This document shows, piece by piece, positions 35,830 through 47,772 of a DNA stretch of 64,000 bases. Both the position numbers and the translations under genes were made by a program. Origin of the DNA: Parascedosporium putredinis (taxonomy: Eukaryota > Ascomycota > Sordariomycetes > Microascales > Microascaceae); the NCBI GenBank assembly GCA_949357655.1, contig CASHTG010000016.1:930001-994000 (forward strand), in the 5' to 3' direction. Numbering within the stretch: the first letter of the stretch is position 1; every line of letters starts with the position of its first letter. Below the pieces are notes generated by a model that saw only the letters and a list, made by a program, of their open reading frames with translations, searched no databases and had not been told where the DNA came from.

Positions 35830-37842
35830 TATTTCAAGTGGGTTGAAGGTGCAGGGAGGGTTTGGAACAAGGACCATGGAAGGTGTTCTTCTTTTTTTCT
35901 CTTCTTTTATAAGAAAACGTGAATGGTATTAGACGAAGGGGCCTTTTATAAGTCCCGGGCGAGCAATTGGTTACTATTGGCAAGGCTCTTTAGCTGATAT
36001 GGGACAGCTCTGAAGACTGAGATACTCGCATGGGGAGGGAGGACGGTGAGCAGGGGCGAGGGGACGATTTTATATTCCACTTGCGAATGTTTTCTATATC
36101 TCTTTTGGAAAGGCGTGGCTCTCAGATTCTCGAACCTATGACGGGGCTTGTCCCATGTCACCCGTGCCCATAAGTTGGCGATGCCAGGAGCGGAGCCAGG
36201 CTTGTCGCCCCAAGGTGGTACGAATGAGGCCTCGGTGGAGGGAAATGGTGGTCGTGCGTGTCCACGAGGGGGTGGGGAATACTATGCGGTGGCTCGTTCC
36301 TGCTCCTGCCTCTTTCTGCGACGGTTTCCCATCACGACAGGCACGGTCAGTCGGGGCCCGGAGAAGCCATTGCACGGGAAGGGACCAAAAAACAACATGG
36401 GTTCTTGCAATCAACCGTCGACGGTTAGGAAGGGGGAAGGGGGTGTGTGTGTGGGTCTTCTGGAACATGAAGCTGTGGATGGGCAAAGAGGGTGTGTGTA
36501 AGTGTACAAGACGCAATGCAGGCCAAGACTAGTCGAGCAGAAGCGAAAGCGGGCTCACGGTCTTTTCTTTTTTTTTTTTTTCTGGAAGAGGCACAAGAGG
36601 GCCACACATACTACTAACACAAACGCCCAATGATGATGGGAACCAAGGTGGGGTGTTTTTGGAATCTCGAGGCATGGGCCGATTGGTAGCAAACACGGCG
36701 TGTCGGGCCCGGCTACACGAAGGCGGTGGAAGGGAAGAGAAAAAAAAGGAAATGGAAAAGACGAGATGCGGAAGGAGGGGAAAAGGGTTCGCCTTGGGTT
36801 TGGTGTAAAGCGGAGATACAACGGAGAGTATGACGGAGAAGGGCGCAGGCGGAGCTAGAGGAATCGAGCCCCGAGCTTCCTTGACGGCAAACGATAGCTA
36901 CAGGGACTATCGATATCATGTCGGTGCCAGGAAGCTTCGCCCTTCCCATCACCTATCATCAGCGCAGTGAAGCGCGACATCGATCATTGAATATGTGGAT
37001 CACTGAGGTTGCTCAGTGGCGTTCGACACTAGCGTTCGGGCGATAGGGTAGATCAATTGATAGATGCGCACTTGTGCAGAATTCCAAACGCAGCTATAGC
37101 TCAGCTCAGCTTCCACAGGGATCCCGCATGGGCTGGGCTGGGGGCCCCAAGGCGATAATACAATACGCCTATCCCAGATTGTAGGGCGGTTTGTGAGAGT
37201 AGGAGGACGTGGTTAGACAAAACGACGCCTGGCAGCTCGGGATAAGCTCGTTGAAAAGCCATGAAGAACATTAAAGCCAATGGACCCCTGGGCCACGACC
37301 ACGAATCGTTTCGAGGGGCACGGCAATCCGCCTTTGCGAGGACGAGCGCTGATCATGACCTGTCTACCCATCTACGTGAGGATGGCCTTCAATGTTAGGC
37401 AAGAAAAAACAACGAAAGAAAAAGATAAAAAAGCCACAGCCCTCCAATACTTTCGCCTCGCCTGGGCCTGGGCTAAGGGCTCGCCCCGTTTGTTAATTTG
37501 TGGTAGTAGAGCTCTCCCCCGTTATCAATGCTCTCAGCTCGCTGTCTTACTCCCCTTTCAACCCCGAATTCCTTGCCTAGCGAGTGACGCAATAGACCCT
37601 GTCTCTGAAAAGTTGGATAGGAAATCAAGATATGCCTTGTGTAAAATAGAGAATAGTGCTTGCGTGCTTGAGTGCTTGCTGAGCGGGGCCGTCACTGTGG
37701 CCTGTGGGAGAGGAACGGCGGAGTGGGGGCGGACCAGGCTCGCCCATTTTTCCCGAGATTGAGAATGGTCCCTTTCCGGTCCCTGCTTCGAGACACCGAG
37801 GGCACTCCGGAGGACCGTTGCCTTGATCACCCACCCACCCAT

Positions 37843-37859
37843 ACACACACACACACACG
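37843..37859. repeat. (CA)n microsatellite
   Basis: A run of eight or more CA dinucleotides after CCAC-rich sequence. Confidence 0.9.
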
Positions 37860-38272
37860 CATAAACACACCAGCACACGCCCGAGGCCAAAGTCCCCAGC
37901 AGACGACGGCAAAAACGAAATATCAATGGATCCATCTGCATCTGGCCACAACAGAGCCACGGGCACACGGCTGGGCAGACTAATAAGGATACATACCCAA
38001 TCTCGTGTCAACTTGGTTCCCAAGACACTGATATTGAAAGGCAAGGGAAGGGCTAACCAAAGGCGAAGGGAGGGAGGGGGTGATTGGGTGCGGGGGAAGG
38101 CCTTGGAGGGATTGATGTCCTGGGTGTGGAGGAGTCTGGTTACACAGGATGGCGCTTTCGAGCACTGCCTGTATCGTGGGGACACCACCCTGGCCCAACG
38201 ACGTTCATTCTGGATCCTTCTTTCATTCTTCTTGGAAAAGGAGAAAAACAAGAAAAGGAAAAATGAAGAAGA

Positions 38273-38295
38273 AGAGAGAGAGAGAGAGAGAGAGA
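38273..38295. repeat. (AG)n microsatellite
   Basis: About eleven AG dinucleotides following a purine-rich stretch. Confidence 0.9.
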
Positions 38296-38659
38296 CCAAG
38301 GCTGGCGACCGGACAGAGTTGCTGCTGGCTGTTGAGAGACCTCAGTCATGATATTGACTACGTGGATGCAGTGCCGGTTCTACAACACCTTGAGCCATCG
38401 GGCAGGCTCCCGGCGTCCACATCGATGATTGATGATATTCCAAGGCTATGAGTCAACAAAAAAGCCGGCCTGGGCAACGAGCAATGAGAGGGGGACGGAG
38501 AGGGACGGACGGACAGAAACACGAGATCCCCGCTGCCAATATCCACGTAACGACCGAATATATTCACCTTGATAGGCTTCCTACCTTGAAAGTGCAATTC
38601 TTCATGTTCCCTCCAGAGGTCAGTATCATGAGGTTCCCCGCGCTCCGACATCCCTGATA

Positions 38660-38690
38660 CCCCGACACCCCCGACACCCCCGACGACCCC
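38660..38690. repeat. CCCCGACA-type tandem repeat
   Basis: Three to four imperfect copies of an 8-9 bp C-rich unit in the gene-poor block. Confidence 0.75.
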
Positions 38691-41600
38691 GCATCAAGGA
38701 CTAAAAAAACAGAAAGTTTGGATAATATGGAGGGAGGAAAGAAAGGATGAAAATGGACGAGTAAATTGAGGGGAGCTCAATAACAATATTTGAACGCTTT
38801 GGGGGGGCCTCAAAACACGATGGACTCAAAAGTGGAGTTGGCACAGCGTAAAGCTTTGGTGTCAATGAGGGCCAGCTCCATCTACCGGCGTATCTGGGGA
38901 GGGCCTCAAGCACTGCCACCTCCCTCCCCGACCCTCAAAGCCAAAAAGAAGAACCAAAGCTTTGGAGACGTGCATGTCCCATGACTCCACGGAGACCTCC
39001 TACTTCTTTCTGCCTGTACATAGTGTGCCTCGGGACAGTAACACAAAGTACCACCCGGGGCCAAAGGGAGAGGGAGGGCACCTTGTCGGGCAGATTGACA
39101 AGCTGTTCTCGGGGTTCCCGGTATTCAATGTTGCTATATTCCTAGGACTAGATGAATGTCAAAAACATAGTGATTGTATTATCATCACCATTCATTTTCT
39201 TTGTGTCACCCCCAGCTTTTTGGCGGGGGTTTCTACACTTGCTTGGACTGTTAATTCTACGAGTACGAGGCAGGAGGCCTTGGTACATGGATGTTATCAT
39301 GATTTCTGTATAATTTTGATTCGAGCCGAGAGCTCCCCCAACCGTAGCCCGGAGCGTGATGCCATGAGTGTGTCGCTCAAGGCGACGTGGCAGATTTGCC
39401 CGATATTCATGGAAATAACAAAAGAGTCCGGTAACTGGCTGGGCTTATCTCCGACAGAGGGAGACGTGGGCTCTTTTCATAGCATGTCGAGTGGAGAGAG
39501 GGCAACGGAGCTGGATGGATCTTTGTTTGAGTGAAACAGGAAACGGAGCAGCACTGCTTGAATCTAAACCCAAGCCTTTACCAGGAGGGAGCTCTCTCTC
39601 CTCACCCCCTTTACCCATCGCGTACCAATCGAATCCCCGGCAGGGCCATACCACTTCATTGCCGTGCAGACGCGGTGGCTGATTCTGAACGCATCGTCAC
39701 GTCAAGGGCTTCATTCGAGAAATTGCCCAGGGCGGGGAGAGGAGAGTGGCTCGCGGATCACCGAACGAGCCGGGAGGGGGTTTTGTTTTCCCAGCATGAG
39801 CCATAGAGAGTGCTCTCGCGGTGCATGAGAAGCATCCATTCGAGGTAGCGGACTTGATTCTCTCTCTGCCTGGCCTGTTCAATGTTGTGTAAGTTTGCTG
39901 TCGGGACACGATGGCGAAGACAGCATCCGCCTAATCCCCCTGTTCGCATCATCAGACGTTCCCCAAACGGTATGGAATTTTCATGTTTCAAGGCGCTAAT
40001 TCTTTGAAATAGTTTCATTGGTTCTAGTGAAGCTTCCAAAAAACAAGAATTAAAAAAATTCACCATGAATTTGGGCCCCAACGGTAGATGGCAGGCTATC
40101 AGGCTCAAGAGATCATCGCTCCCAGCCTGGTCCGCCTTGACGCAGGGAGACCTCTTCATGACCCGTTTCCCGCACAAGGCGACCACCTTTTGGCCACTTG
40201 TACTCACGCTAGAGTTTTGGGAATTCTCACAAATGTGCCATCAAGCCCGCCCTTTCCCCTCCCCTCTTGCCGTGGAAACCAGCCGGCCAAATGGGGGGGA
40301 TGTTAACCTTAAGCTTGGTTCCAAGAGCTCCTCCGGGGAAGCAGGGCGCATCAGCGTGGATGGCCCACGGCTCCTTCGGCAACTTTTCCGTTTCTGCTTT
40401 CTTTTTCTTTCTACGTACCCATGGACGGCGTCAGTTCCCGCAGAGCAGGAAATTGGAGCAGGCGTCGTATTGGCTATCCCTCTACCCTATCCAAGAGATA
40501 GAGAGAGAGAGATGCCCTCCCCATCCCTCGTGGGGTTTCCTCATTCGATCCTTGCATTGCTCCGTGGAAGCCTGGCCATCATGGTGTATAAGTCGATCTC
40601 CCCGAGGACATATACACCCTACTCGGCCACACCGAGAACAACGGTGTCCGTCTCTCTCGCGGGCAATATCAAAGCAAAATGCGTCGGTGAGACCCACAAC
40701 ACACTATCAGCGGGCCGGTGATACAGCAGCCTCCATCGAGTTCATCTATAGGCTTGCGGGGAGGTGGGTGGGTGGGTGAAGCACCCGGGTTAGGCCACGA
40801 CACAAAGTGCAGATCTGACCTCCTGCTCGCCCAGAACGATACCGCCTTCTTGCTCCTCACCGTCTCCGTATCTCGGTTGGCCTGCAGGCGATATCAGATG
40901 ACGGAGGAAGATGCCCGAGATGAAGAGGAGAGGGGGCGGCCTACCGCGGACTGGCGGAGGAGTGAAGGGATGAGTCCTCTATTCGAATATATCCCGTGCC
41001 TTGGAGATTGTCCTCGTCCTTTGATCCGACATCATGTCTGGAAGACTGCAGGCAAGCGGTGTATGTATCTAATGCGAATATATGCCATGCATGGCCTACG
41101 TCCACCATCCACACCTCACTCTCTCGCGGAATGTGCCCCGTTCCATCCTCTTTCACCCTCTCCGCCCCCCTTCATACACACACATACAGATTCTGTCAAT
41201 CTCTCTCAATTTCCCTCTCTCTCCCTTGCAAGTCCATCTTCTTCTCCTCTCTACTCACTTGCCCAGGACCCTCCTCCAATGGATCTCCCCTCGCAGAAAA
41301 CAAACATACCACAGAGAACCACGAAACACTGCCCACAATCAGACAATATATCTCTCCCAGCTAGTGTACCTTTTGACGAGTAAGGAGGGCTAGATACTAT
41401 GGAGATTTAGCCATTCTCTTTCCTCACGTGTGTGTGCGCGTGTACCACTTCTTCCCTCAAGGCAAACACCATTTCCGAGTCTCGGTCACGCTTCCTCGGC
41501 TGAAAAGGGACTTAAAGATCAAGAGAGCGAGGAAGTTAAAAAGGAAGAAGACTGAGAACCCGTACGGAGATAAACAACGGGAAGAAGATGAGAGAGACGA

Positions 41601-42651
41601 GGATGGTCTAGCCACGCCCTCTCTTCCCTCCCCTCGAGTGACACCGGCTACCTGCATCTGCCTTTTTCCTCTCGAGACTTTCCACGCCGTTAGCCCAACG
41701 CCATTTTCACCACGTTACTGCAACCCTTGCTCTGCCCGCTATTCTTGGACCAGCCGTCTCCCCTCGTCACGATGCCAAGGGAGGGGAGACGCATATCCCC
41801 GTAGGATTCGTTCCATCCCTAGTACAGACCCTTTCAGTGAGGCGTGTTGTTTGTATCTCACGAAAAAAGTAGATTATTCGATCCGGTGAGTTTGTTTTCC
41901 GTCCACCCATCCATCCATCCCGCCCAAATGGTACAGCTTAGACTTGGTGGCCTTCTCGTAGCGAAGAGAAAGGAAGCGAGAGCTGCCTCCGACGAACTCT
42001 CGGGTATGGGGGAAACGAGAGGAAGGGAGGGGGAAAAGCAGTGAGGACCAGAGAAACCAAACAAGCAAGGTGAAGTAAGGCAGAGAAAGGCGGAAACCGA
42101 AAAAAGAAGAAAAAAGAAATGGGGGAAAAGGGATAACAAAAAGGCAAGGCTCCGAGAGAAATGCGACCACCCTCGCACAACGCTTCCCCCTATCAATTTA
42201 TCATGACCAAGCGTGAAATGTGAATGTGCAGGCATCATTCTCTGTGTCGTCGAGTCAAGTTTGGCCCAACAAACTCCTCCGCCCTCGCCTTGTACATCAT
42301 TTTACCAGGGCAATCCGAGGCATGATCAAGGCTAGCCACCAACCCTCGCGCTATGTATACTTGAGTTTGTATTATACTCTAATAAAGGTATGGAACACGA
42401 TGCTATAATAGATGAACAAACAAACAAAAAGAAAAAAACACTCGAGAGGACGTCAAGGCTCGCCACTAGATCATGAAAGGGGAGAAGAAAAAAGGAAAAA
42501 ATAACAAATACTTGGAACTAAAGTGTCACACACACTCTTTGACGTTTGCTATCCTCCTTTCTCCGAGCCAGGTTTAATCGTGTATCAGTTATCCTTCCTT
42601 TTGCTCCCCGTTCCCTCATCACGGTATCGCGATAGCATCGAACCCACTCCA

Positions 42652-44456
42652 TTAAGTCTTGTACAGGAGATCTAGGAAACCGGCCGCCAAGTCTACGACG
42701 ACGCCCTTGTTTGGCAGCGAGCCGGCAACACCGTATAGGGCCGCAGAATCGCCCACAGGCTTGGACGCACCCTTGCCTTGGGCGATCCGCGCCCTCTCCT
42801 TCTCCTTCTCAGCTTCAATCACAGACTCGAGATCCGCCATCAGGGTCTCCCACACCTTGACGATGGGCACCGTTACTGCCACGTGGATGGCAGGTGGGTC
42901 TTGAAGAGCGTTGAGATGCCATCCCTTGGTAGTCATGCCGTCGTAGATGTCGTAAATGTTCAGATTCTTCGACTTGAAAGCCACGACGGAGACGAGGGGC
43001 GACCCAGAATCTCGAGCTCGCTATCGAGCACCGGCGTCTCTCGGATCTTGTCAGCAATCTTCTTGGCGGTACCGACGAGCTTTCCACAGGCATCCAAATA
43101 GCCGTTATCTCCCATCCTGATGAGACTGGCCCAGCAGGCGGCGATGAGAGCACCGGGTCGAGATCCGGCAATGCCGGGGACGCGTAGACACCACCTGGCC
43201 AGTCTGGTGAGACGTAGTACTGGTAAGAGCGGTGCTGCGCGCTCCGATACAACGCCGTCGAGTTGCCCTTGGGCGCGAATCCGTATTTGTGCGTATCGCA
43301 GCTGATGCTCGCCACGCCCTTGAGGCGGAAGTCAAACGGCTGGGATTCGAAACCGGCCTTCTCGAGGTACGGGATAACAAAGGAACCAAGGCAGCAGTCG
43401 ACGTGGAGCCAGATCTTGCGCTTAACCGCAATCTTGGAGAGCGCCGCAATGTCGTCAATCATGCCATGGGGGTAGTTGGGGGCAGAGCCAACAAGGAGGA
43501 TTGTGTTGGGGTTGACAAGGCGGGCAACCGCCTTCATGTCGACCTGATACGACGGAGCTGGGCAAGGTACGCGGTGGACCTTGATCTTGAAGTAATCGCC
43601 AGCCTTTCGGAATGCGACGTGCGCAGTTTCCGGAATGATCCTACCATCGCCCCAGGCTCGTGTTAGTACAAATGCGCCTCTACGAAAAGAATCGCTCGCA
43701 TTGAGCGGACATGGCCTCTTGTCCGGATCGACTCACATCTCAGGTTCTGTAATGCCCCTCTCAGCATAGGCCTTTTGTCTAGCAGCGAGACAGCAGACTA
43801 GGATGCTCTCAGTGCCACCGGCGGTGGTGGTACCCGCAGCGTCGGGAGGGGCGTTGAAGAGGGCAAGCACCATGGAGACAATTTCAGCCTCCATCTTCCT
43901 CACGCCAGGGAACACATCGGGGTGGATCGGGTTGGCGACGGTAAAGGTACCAAACGCTTCCGTCTGCAGTTTAATAAGGTCCTGCTCTCCATGGTACACG
44001 GCGCCAGAGACATAACCCTCCTCCCACTTGGTATGATCGAGATTGGCCAGCATCTCGAGCTCTTTCCTCACGTCATCGTCCGACAGACCCTCCTTGGGCA
44101 GGGTGAGATATTTCGTCAAATTCGTCGGTACCAGTTTCGCCTCCGTCTTGGCGAGCGCGTCGCTCACTTGCTTTTGAACTTTTCCGCGGACGCCGGGGGC
44201 TCGTAGGAAATAACCGTATAATATTCTACCAATGTTGCGGTAGAGTTCGACGAGGGAGCCGATGATTCCCCGGCCTCGGAGCTGCCAGAAAGCACGTCGC
44301 GTCCATCGTAGCACAAAGAGGAGGAAGATAATGTTGCGCAACCTAGATGAGTACGGGTGCAGCGCAAAGAGCGCAATCATGCGTTAGCCTTATCCCATAC
44401 GAGAAATCTGTCGGCGTTCCGTTGCCATTTTGTCCCTATAAGCAGATGTGCGGCAC

Positions 44457-44498
<42 letters not shown>

Positions 44499-44846
44499 TG
44501 AGTCACTCTTGACCTGTCCGCCCACAACACACACGATGGCTAGCTTCCTGGCCGGCTCTCATAAACGGGAGGCCTCGTGGGGCAAGGAGAAAGGAAAAGG
44601 CGATGTGGAGGAGCGGGGTGAAAGGGAATGTGGTGTTGCGCAACGCCCAGCTCCCTCATAGGTACCAAACGTAACGCAGAATAACGAAGAAAAAAAAAGA
44701 AAAAAACAATTTGCACAAGGGTAGGGAATGGGCGTGGAAACCTACAAGTCAAGGTTCACAACGGCGGACAAACTCGTCGGCCGCCGCCTCTTTACCTGGT
44801 TGAAGCTTTCCCTCAAGCTCACCGGCATGCGCGAGCTTCCGGTCAT
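42652..44846 (-). CDS. dpl1: Sphingosine-1-phosphate lyase (PLP-dependent); three exons, two frameshifts
   Basis: Cleaves phosphorylated long-chain bases into a fatty aldehyde and phosphoethanolamine at the endoplasmic reticulum, the exit step of sphingolipid breakdown. Exons on the minus strand: 44846-44746, 44342-43737, 43640-42652; 565 aa. The start MTGSSRMPVSLRESFNQ leads into one membrane segment (LLRNIIFLLFVLRW), as expected. The PLP domain shows AAGTTTAGGTESI, the ITEPEMIIPETAHVAF junction across the second intron, NYPHGMIDDIAAL, LHVDCCLGSF, and the Schiff-base lysine in SISCDTHKYGFAPKG (about residue 352). One base is missing at 43176-43179 (restored VYASPGIAGSRPGAL) and one at 42996-42999 (restored EILGRPLVSVVAFKSKN). 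With both added the model is 566 codons. The catalytic lysine lies before both shifts. Confidence 0.94.
42996..42999 (-). other. Frameshift site in the S1P lyase gene, C-terminal
   Basis: C4 in the coding strand; C5 restores ILGRPLVSVVAFKSKN. Confidence 0.85.
43176..43179 (-). other. Frameshift site in the S1P lyase gene, after the PLP lysine
   Basis: C4 in the coding strand; C5 restores GGVYASPGIAGSRPGALIA, a conserved block. Confidence 0.88.
44461..44493. repeat. (AG)n microsatellite inside the first intron of the S1P lyase gene
   Basis: About 16 AG dinucleotides in the 403-bp intron between 44342 and 44746, which is long for this window. Confidence 0.92.
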
Positions 44847-46662
44847 GGTCGAGGTCGAAAAGCTCTCGGCTTCGATAAGGGACGGAACAGGTGTTGTTGG
44901 CCCCTCTCAAAGGGAAATGTGGGTAGGGAAGTCGGGAAGCTCGGCTCTTCTGAGACACGACGGAATTGGCGGGCCTGGGTAAGAATTTTGCAAGATTCCA
45001 CGGGCGGTTCAGACCATGGAAAACGGGGAGAAGCGAAGCAGCCAAGAGAAAAGAATCAATCCCCGAATCCTCACGAGACCAGTGGATAAGAGGAGGAGGA
45101 GGAGGGGGAAAGGTGAAGATGCTAAGGAAGCTTAAAGCATACAGGGGAGGAAGAGAGTCTAGTTAATGGGCCATTGTCCAAGTGCTGTGAAGTCCGGGGC
45201 AATGGTCCGTTTTCGTACGAGAAGACGTCAAAAGTTGAAGAGTGACTTCCCCAGTTGGGAAGTTGGAGCGAGTTCTGTGCTGCTGCTCACTCGACGCTTC
45301 GTTCCTTTGCCTCATGGAAGGCGCGGTGTCGTCCCGAGGTAACTGACTTTGGCCGAAGGATCGGACTTTTGGGGGATTGGTACCTAGTGGTAGAAGATAG
45401 CAGGCCAAGCGCGGCGCCGGGGGATCAGAAATACTTTGCTTGGGGTTGGGGAGGCCATTGTATCACATGCATTTAGTGGGAGCTGGCGGGCCAATGGGAA
45501 AGCTTCAATCGCTACGGCTGACGCCTCTGTGCAGTAATTAGCAAGGCAGGTCCTCCGCACAATTCACATTCTGTTCAAGGTAGGAGCAGCTCGTATCATT
45601 CTGGTCAATGGTGCTATTAGCTGCTGGACAGGTTCAGTTGAGCCGACCTTGTTCACCACCCCCGGATGCTACCCTCCGCAAGGCCTGGAACTATTCTTTT
45701 ACGTACCACGAAAAGCCGCGCCGTCCATCCATTGAGCGTGCAATTTGAAGTCACGAGTATCTAAACCAAAAGCGTGAGCCTATGCATAATTATGTCATGG
45801 ACTCCAGAGACGGGGCGTCGGGTTTCGGCCGAGCTTGTCAAGCATCTAATGTCAAGCACTCCCGTAAATCTCCTCTTCGTGGAGTCGCTTTCCACGTCGA
45901 GCCTCCCATCACCACCTTCACCCCGAGTGAGAGCTGGAGACGCTCCGTCCACTGTTGTCTGCCATGTAGGACCTCTGGTCAAATTGTTCGCGAACAATGG
46001 CCGAAAGAATGCCTCATAAGCCGTGGCAAACACGCCGTGCGTCTTCTGCTAGACTTGTGGCGTGGCTGGCCACCGGATCTCCTTTAATCACCCTCGGGAC
46101 AAGACCAATGGTAGGATTCTGTCGTCTGTACTACAGAATGTACGCCCGAACGCCTTTTCAGCCCTGAAGCGGCTGCTTCCGGAGCATGGCCGACAAGTCC
46201 ATCTTTCCCAACATCTCCCGCACCCAAGCGGGTTCTTGTTTCGAGGAAACCATACCGACTCAAGCGGCTACTAATATAGGGTGCCCTTCACAAATCATGG
46301 CTTGCTGGTCCGGGAGTAGAGCACTTCGGCCCGTCATTATCACCTCGTCACTCGCTTCCCTCTTGGCCATTGGTAAGGAAACCGACACAAACAGATTACA
46401 TGTAGTGAATAGTTCCATCCTGTTTATCTCCTAAAAAAGAAAAGAAGAAAGAAAGAAAGAGAGAAAAAAGAGATTGACACCCCCAGGTCATTACATGCAA
46501 TCCAAGTAGCACACAATATTGTACACGAATGCTTTTGTTCTTTCGGGTCGTTGTGTTCGTTTCATCCAAACGCCTAGCCTATCCATCCTGGCAAACCTCG
46601 TTTGGTGCGTCTTGCACCAAGCTTGTAGATACCTTCGCCTCCCATCGCCCTCCTTTTTTCTG
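44847..46662. other. Intergenic, 1.8 kb, no recognised gene
   Basis: Promoter region of the S1P lyase gene on the left and 3' flank of the GT34 gene on the right. Short overlapping frames only. Confidence 0.5.
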
Positions 46663-47772
46663 TTAAGCGTTGGCAAATGCGTTACGCCTAAGCTCGTTGT
46701 ACCGCCCCGCTTCCTGGTGACAAGCCGTGTTTCCCATTTTAGTGCAACCGGCAAACCGAACCACGAAGTCACCGGTCGAGTATTTGGCCCCGAGAGTTGC
46801 CCGGCTGTACGAGTTGAGAGTTGATTGGGGAACCAAAGCAAGTTTGGAGAGGATGGTGGGGTGCCATTGTGCGATATGTTCCTAGATAGCGGCTTGTTAG
46901 TCGGTTGTGCAACGGAAAAGAAGGGACGGGGAAACACAGTCGCTTGGGGCGAATGGGGACGACATCGAAAACCTACCAGGGCGTGCGTCTCGGCTTTCTG
47001 GAAGTTGTAGCTTCTATAGAGCGGGTCGTACCAGCTGTCGAGGAAAAACTCGGCCCACTCGCTGTTTCTGATAATGAGGCTATCTGCAGACATGCCCTCG
47101 AAGTCCTGCGTGACCACGACATCAACATTCTCAGGCTTGAGGTGAGAATACGTCTTGATGATGCTATCCGGAAGGGCGACCGGCTGGTTACGAATCATCA
47201 AGTTCTCGAGCTTGTCCGAAGCCATGATATCTTTATGGATGGAGACGGCGGGGTTCATGATGAAGGCGTCTTGGGTGAGGAACCAGATGTACTGGCAGTT
47301 GGGAAATTTATTCAGGGCATGCCTCATGGCAACAATCTTTGTCCAGGACATTGGCGACCCAAGGAGATCGTAGTCTCCAACATGCGCGAAAAAGGTTTCG
47401 TAGCCTACATAGAACAGAGACTTGTTAGACATACATGCAGCTTAGTAGAGAGGAAAACAATCTTGTCGACGTACCATGAAGTTTCGCATAGCTTTTCCGA
47501 TTCTCCTTAACCGTCTCTCCATATTCAAGACCGTGTGAGCTGTCCAGCACCGTGACCATGACCACCGGTGGATTTCCACTGGGGGCCGGCCGAGTCCTGT
47601 TCCCTGTGGATCTGGAGCGACCTCCACTGAAGAGATAGAGAAGAAACAAGAAAGCTACTCCAAAGAGCGCTATCGTCCGTAGCCTGCCCCTTCGAAGGAT
47701 AGGGATGCGCGCGGAGCGGGGCCTAAAAGGCGCCGGGTTGCCCCCTTTTCTAGAAGGGTATGCGAAATGCAT
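46663..47772 (-). CDS. GT34 alpha-mannosyltransferase, Mnn10/Mnn11 type; three exons, intact
   Basis: A Golgi type II membrane glycosyltransferase of the GMA12/MNN10 family, expected to act in the alpha-1,6-mannan polymerase complex that extends N-glycans; closer to Mnn11 by its start, but this is not certain. Exons on the minus strand: 47772-47475, 47404-46977, 46881-46663; 314 aa with no frameshift. The start MHFAYPSRKGGNPAPFRPR is a short basic cytosolic tail, followed by one membrane anchor (TIALFGVAFLFLLYLFSG). The catalytic domain shows PPVVMVTVLDSSHGLEYG, YETFFAHVGDYDLLGSPMSW, VAMRHALNKFPNCQYIWF, FNFQ-type segment RSYNFQKAETHALEHIAQWH and the closing KYSTGDFVVRFAGCTK. At the metal-binding DxD position the sequence reads FLTQDAFIMNP, so the first acid is Thr. 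Confidence 0.92.

Larger units (their letters stand above)
35830..42651. other. 6.8 kb block without a recognised gene
   Basis: Open frames of up to about 220 codons exist on both strands (minus 37625-38299; plus 38962-39534, 40065-40721, 40718-41383). They have erratic composition, overlap low-complexity DNA and show no family motif. CT-rich tracts at 41150-41270 look like a fungal promoter or leader but no coding exon follows that I can recognise. Simple repeats: CA (37843-37859), AG (38273-38295), CCCCGACA-like (38660-38690). Confidence 0.4.

Noticed and set aside
37625..41383. Four open frames of 190-224 codons (minus 37625-38299; plus 38962-39534, 40065-40721, 40718-41383)
   Set aside because: Composition is erratic, they cross low-complexity DNA, no motif or splice pattern supports them, and a few frames of this length are expected by chance in 64 kb.
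46663..47772. Calling the GT34 gene mnn11 outright
   Set aside because: Mnn10 and Mnn11 are hard to separate by eye; only the family is secure.
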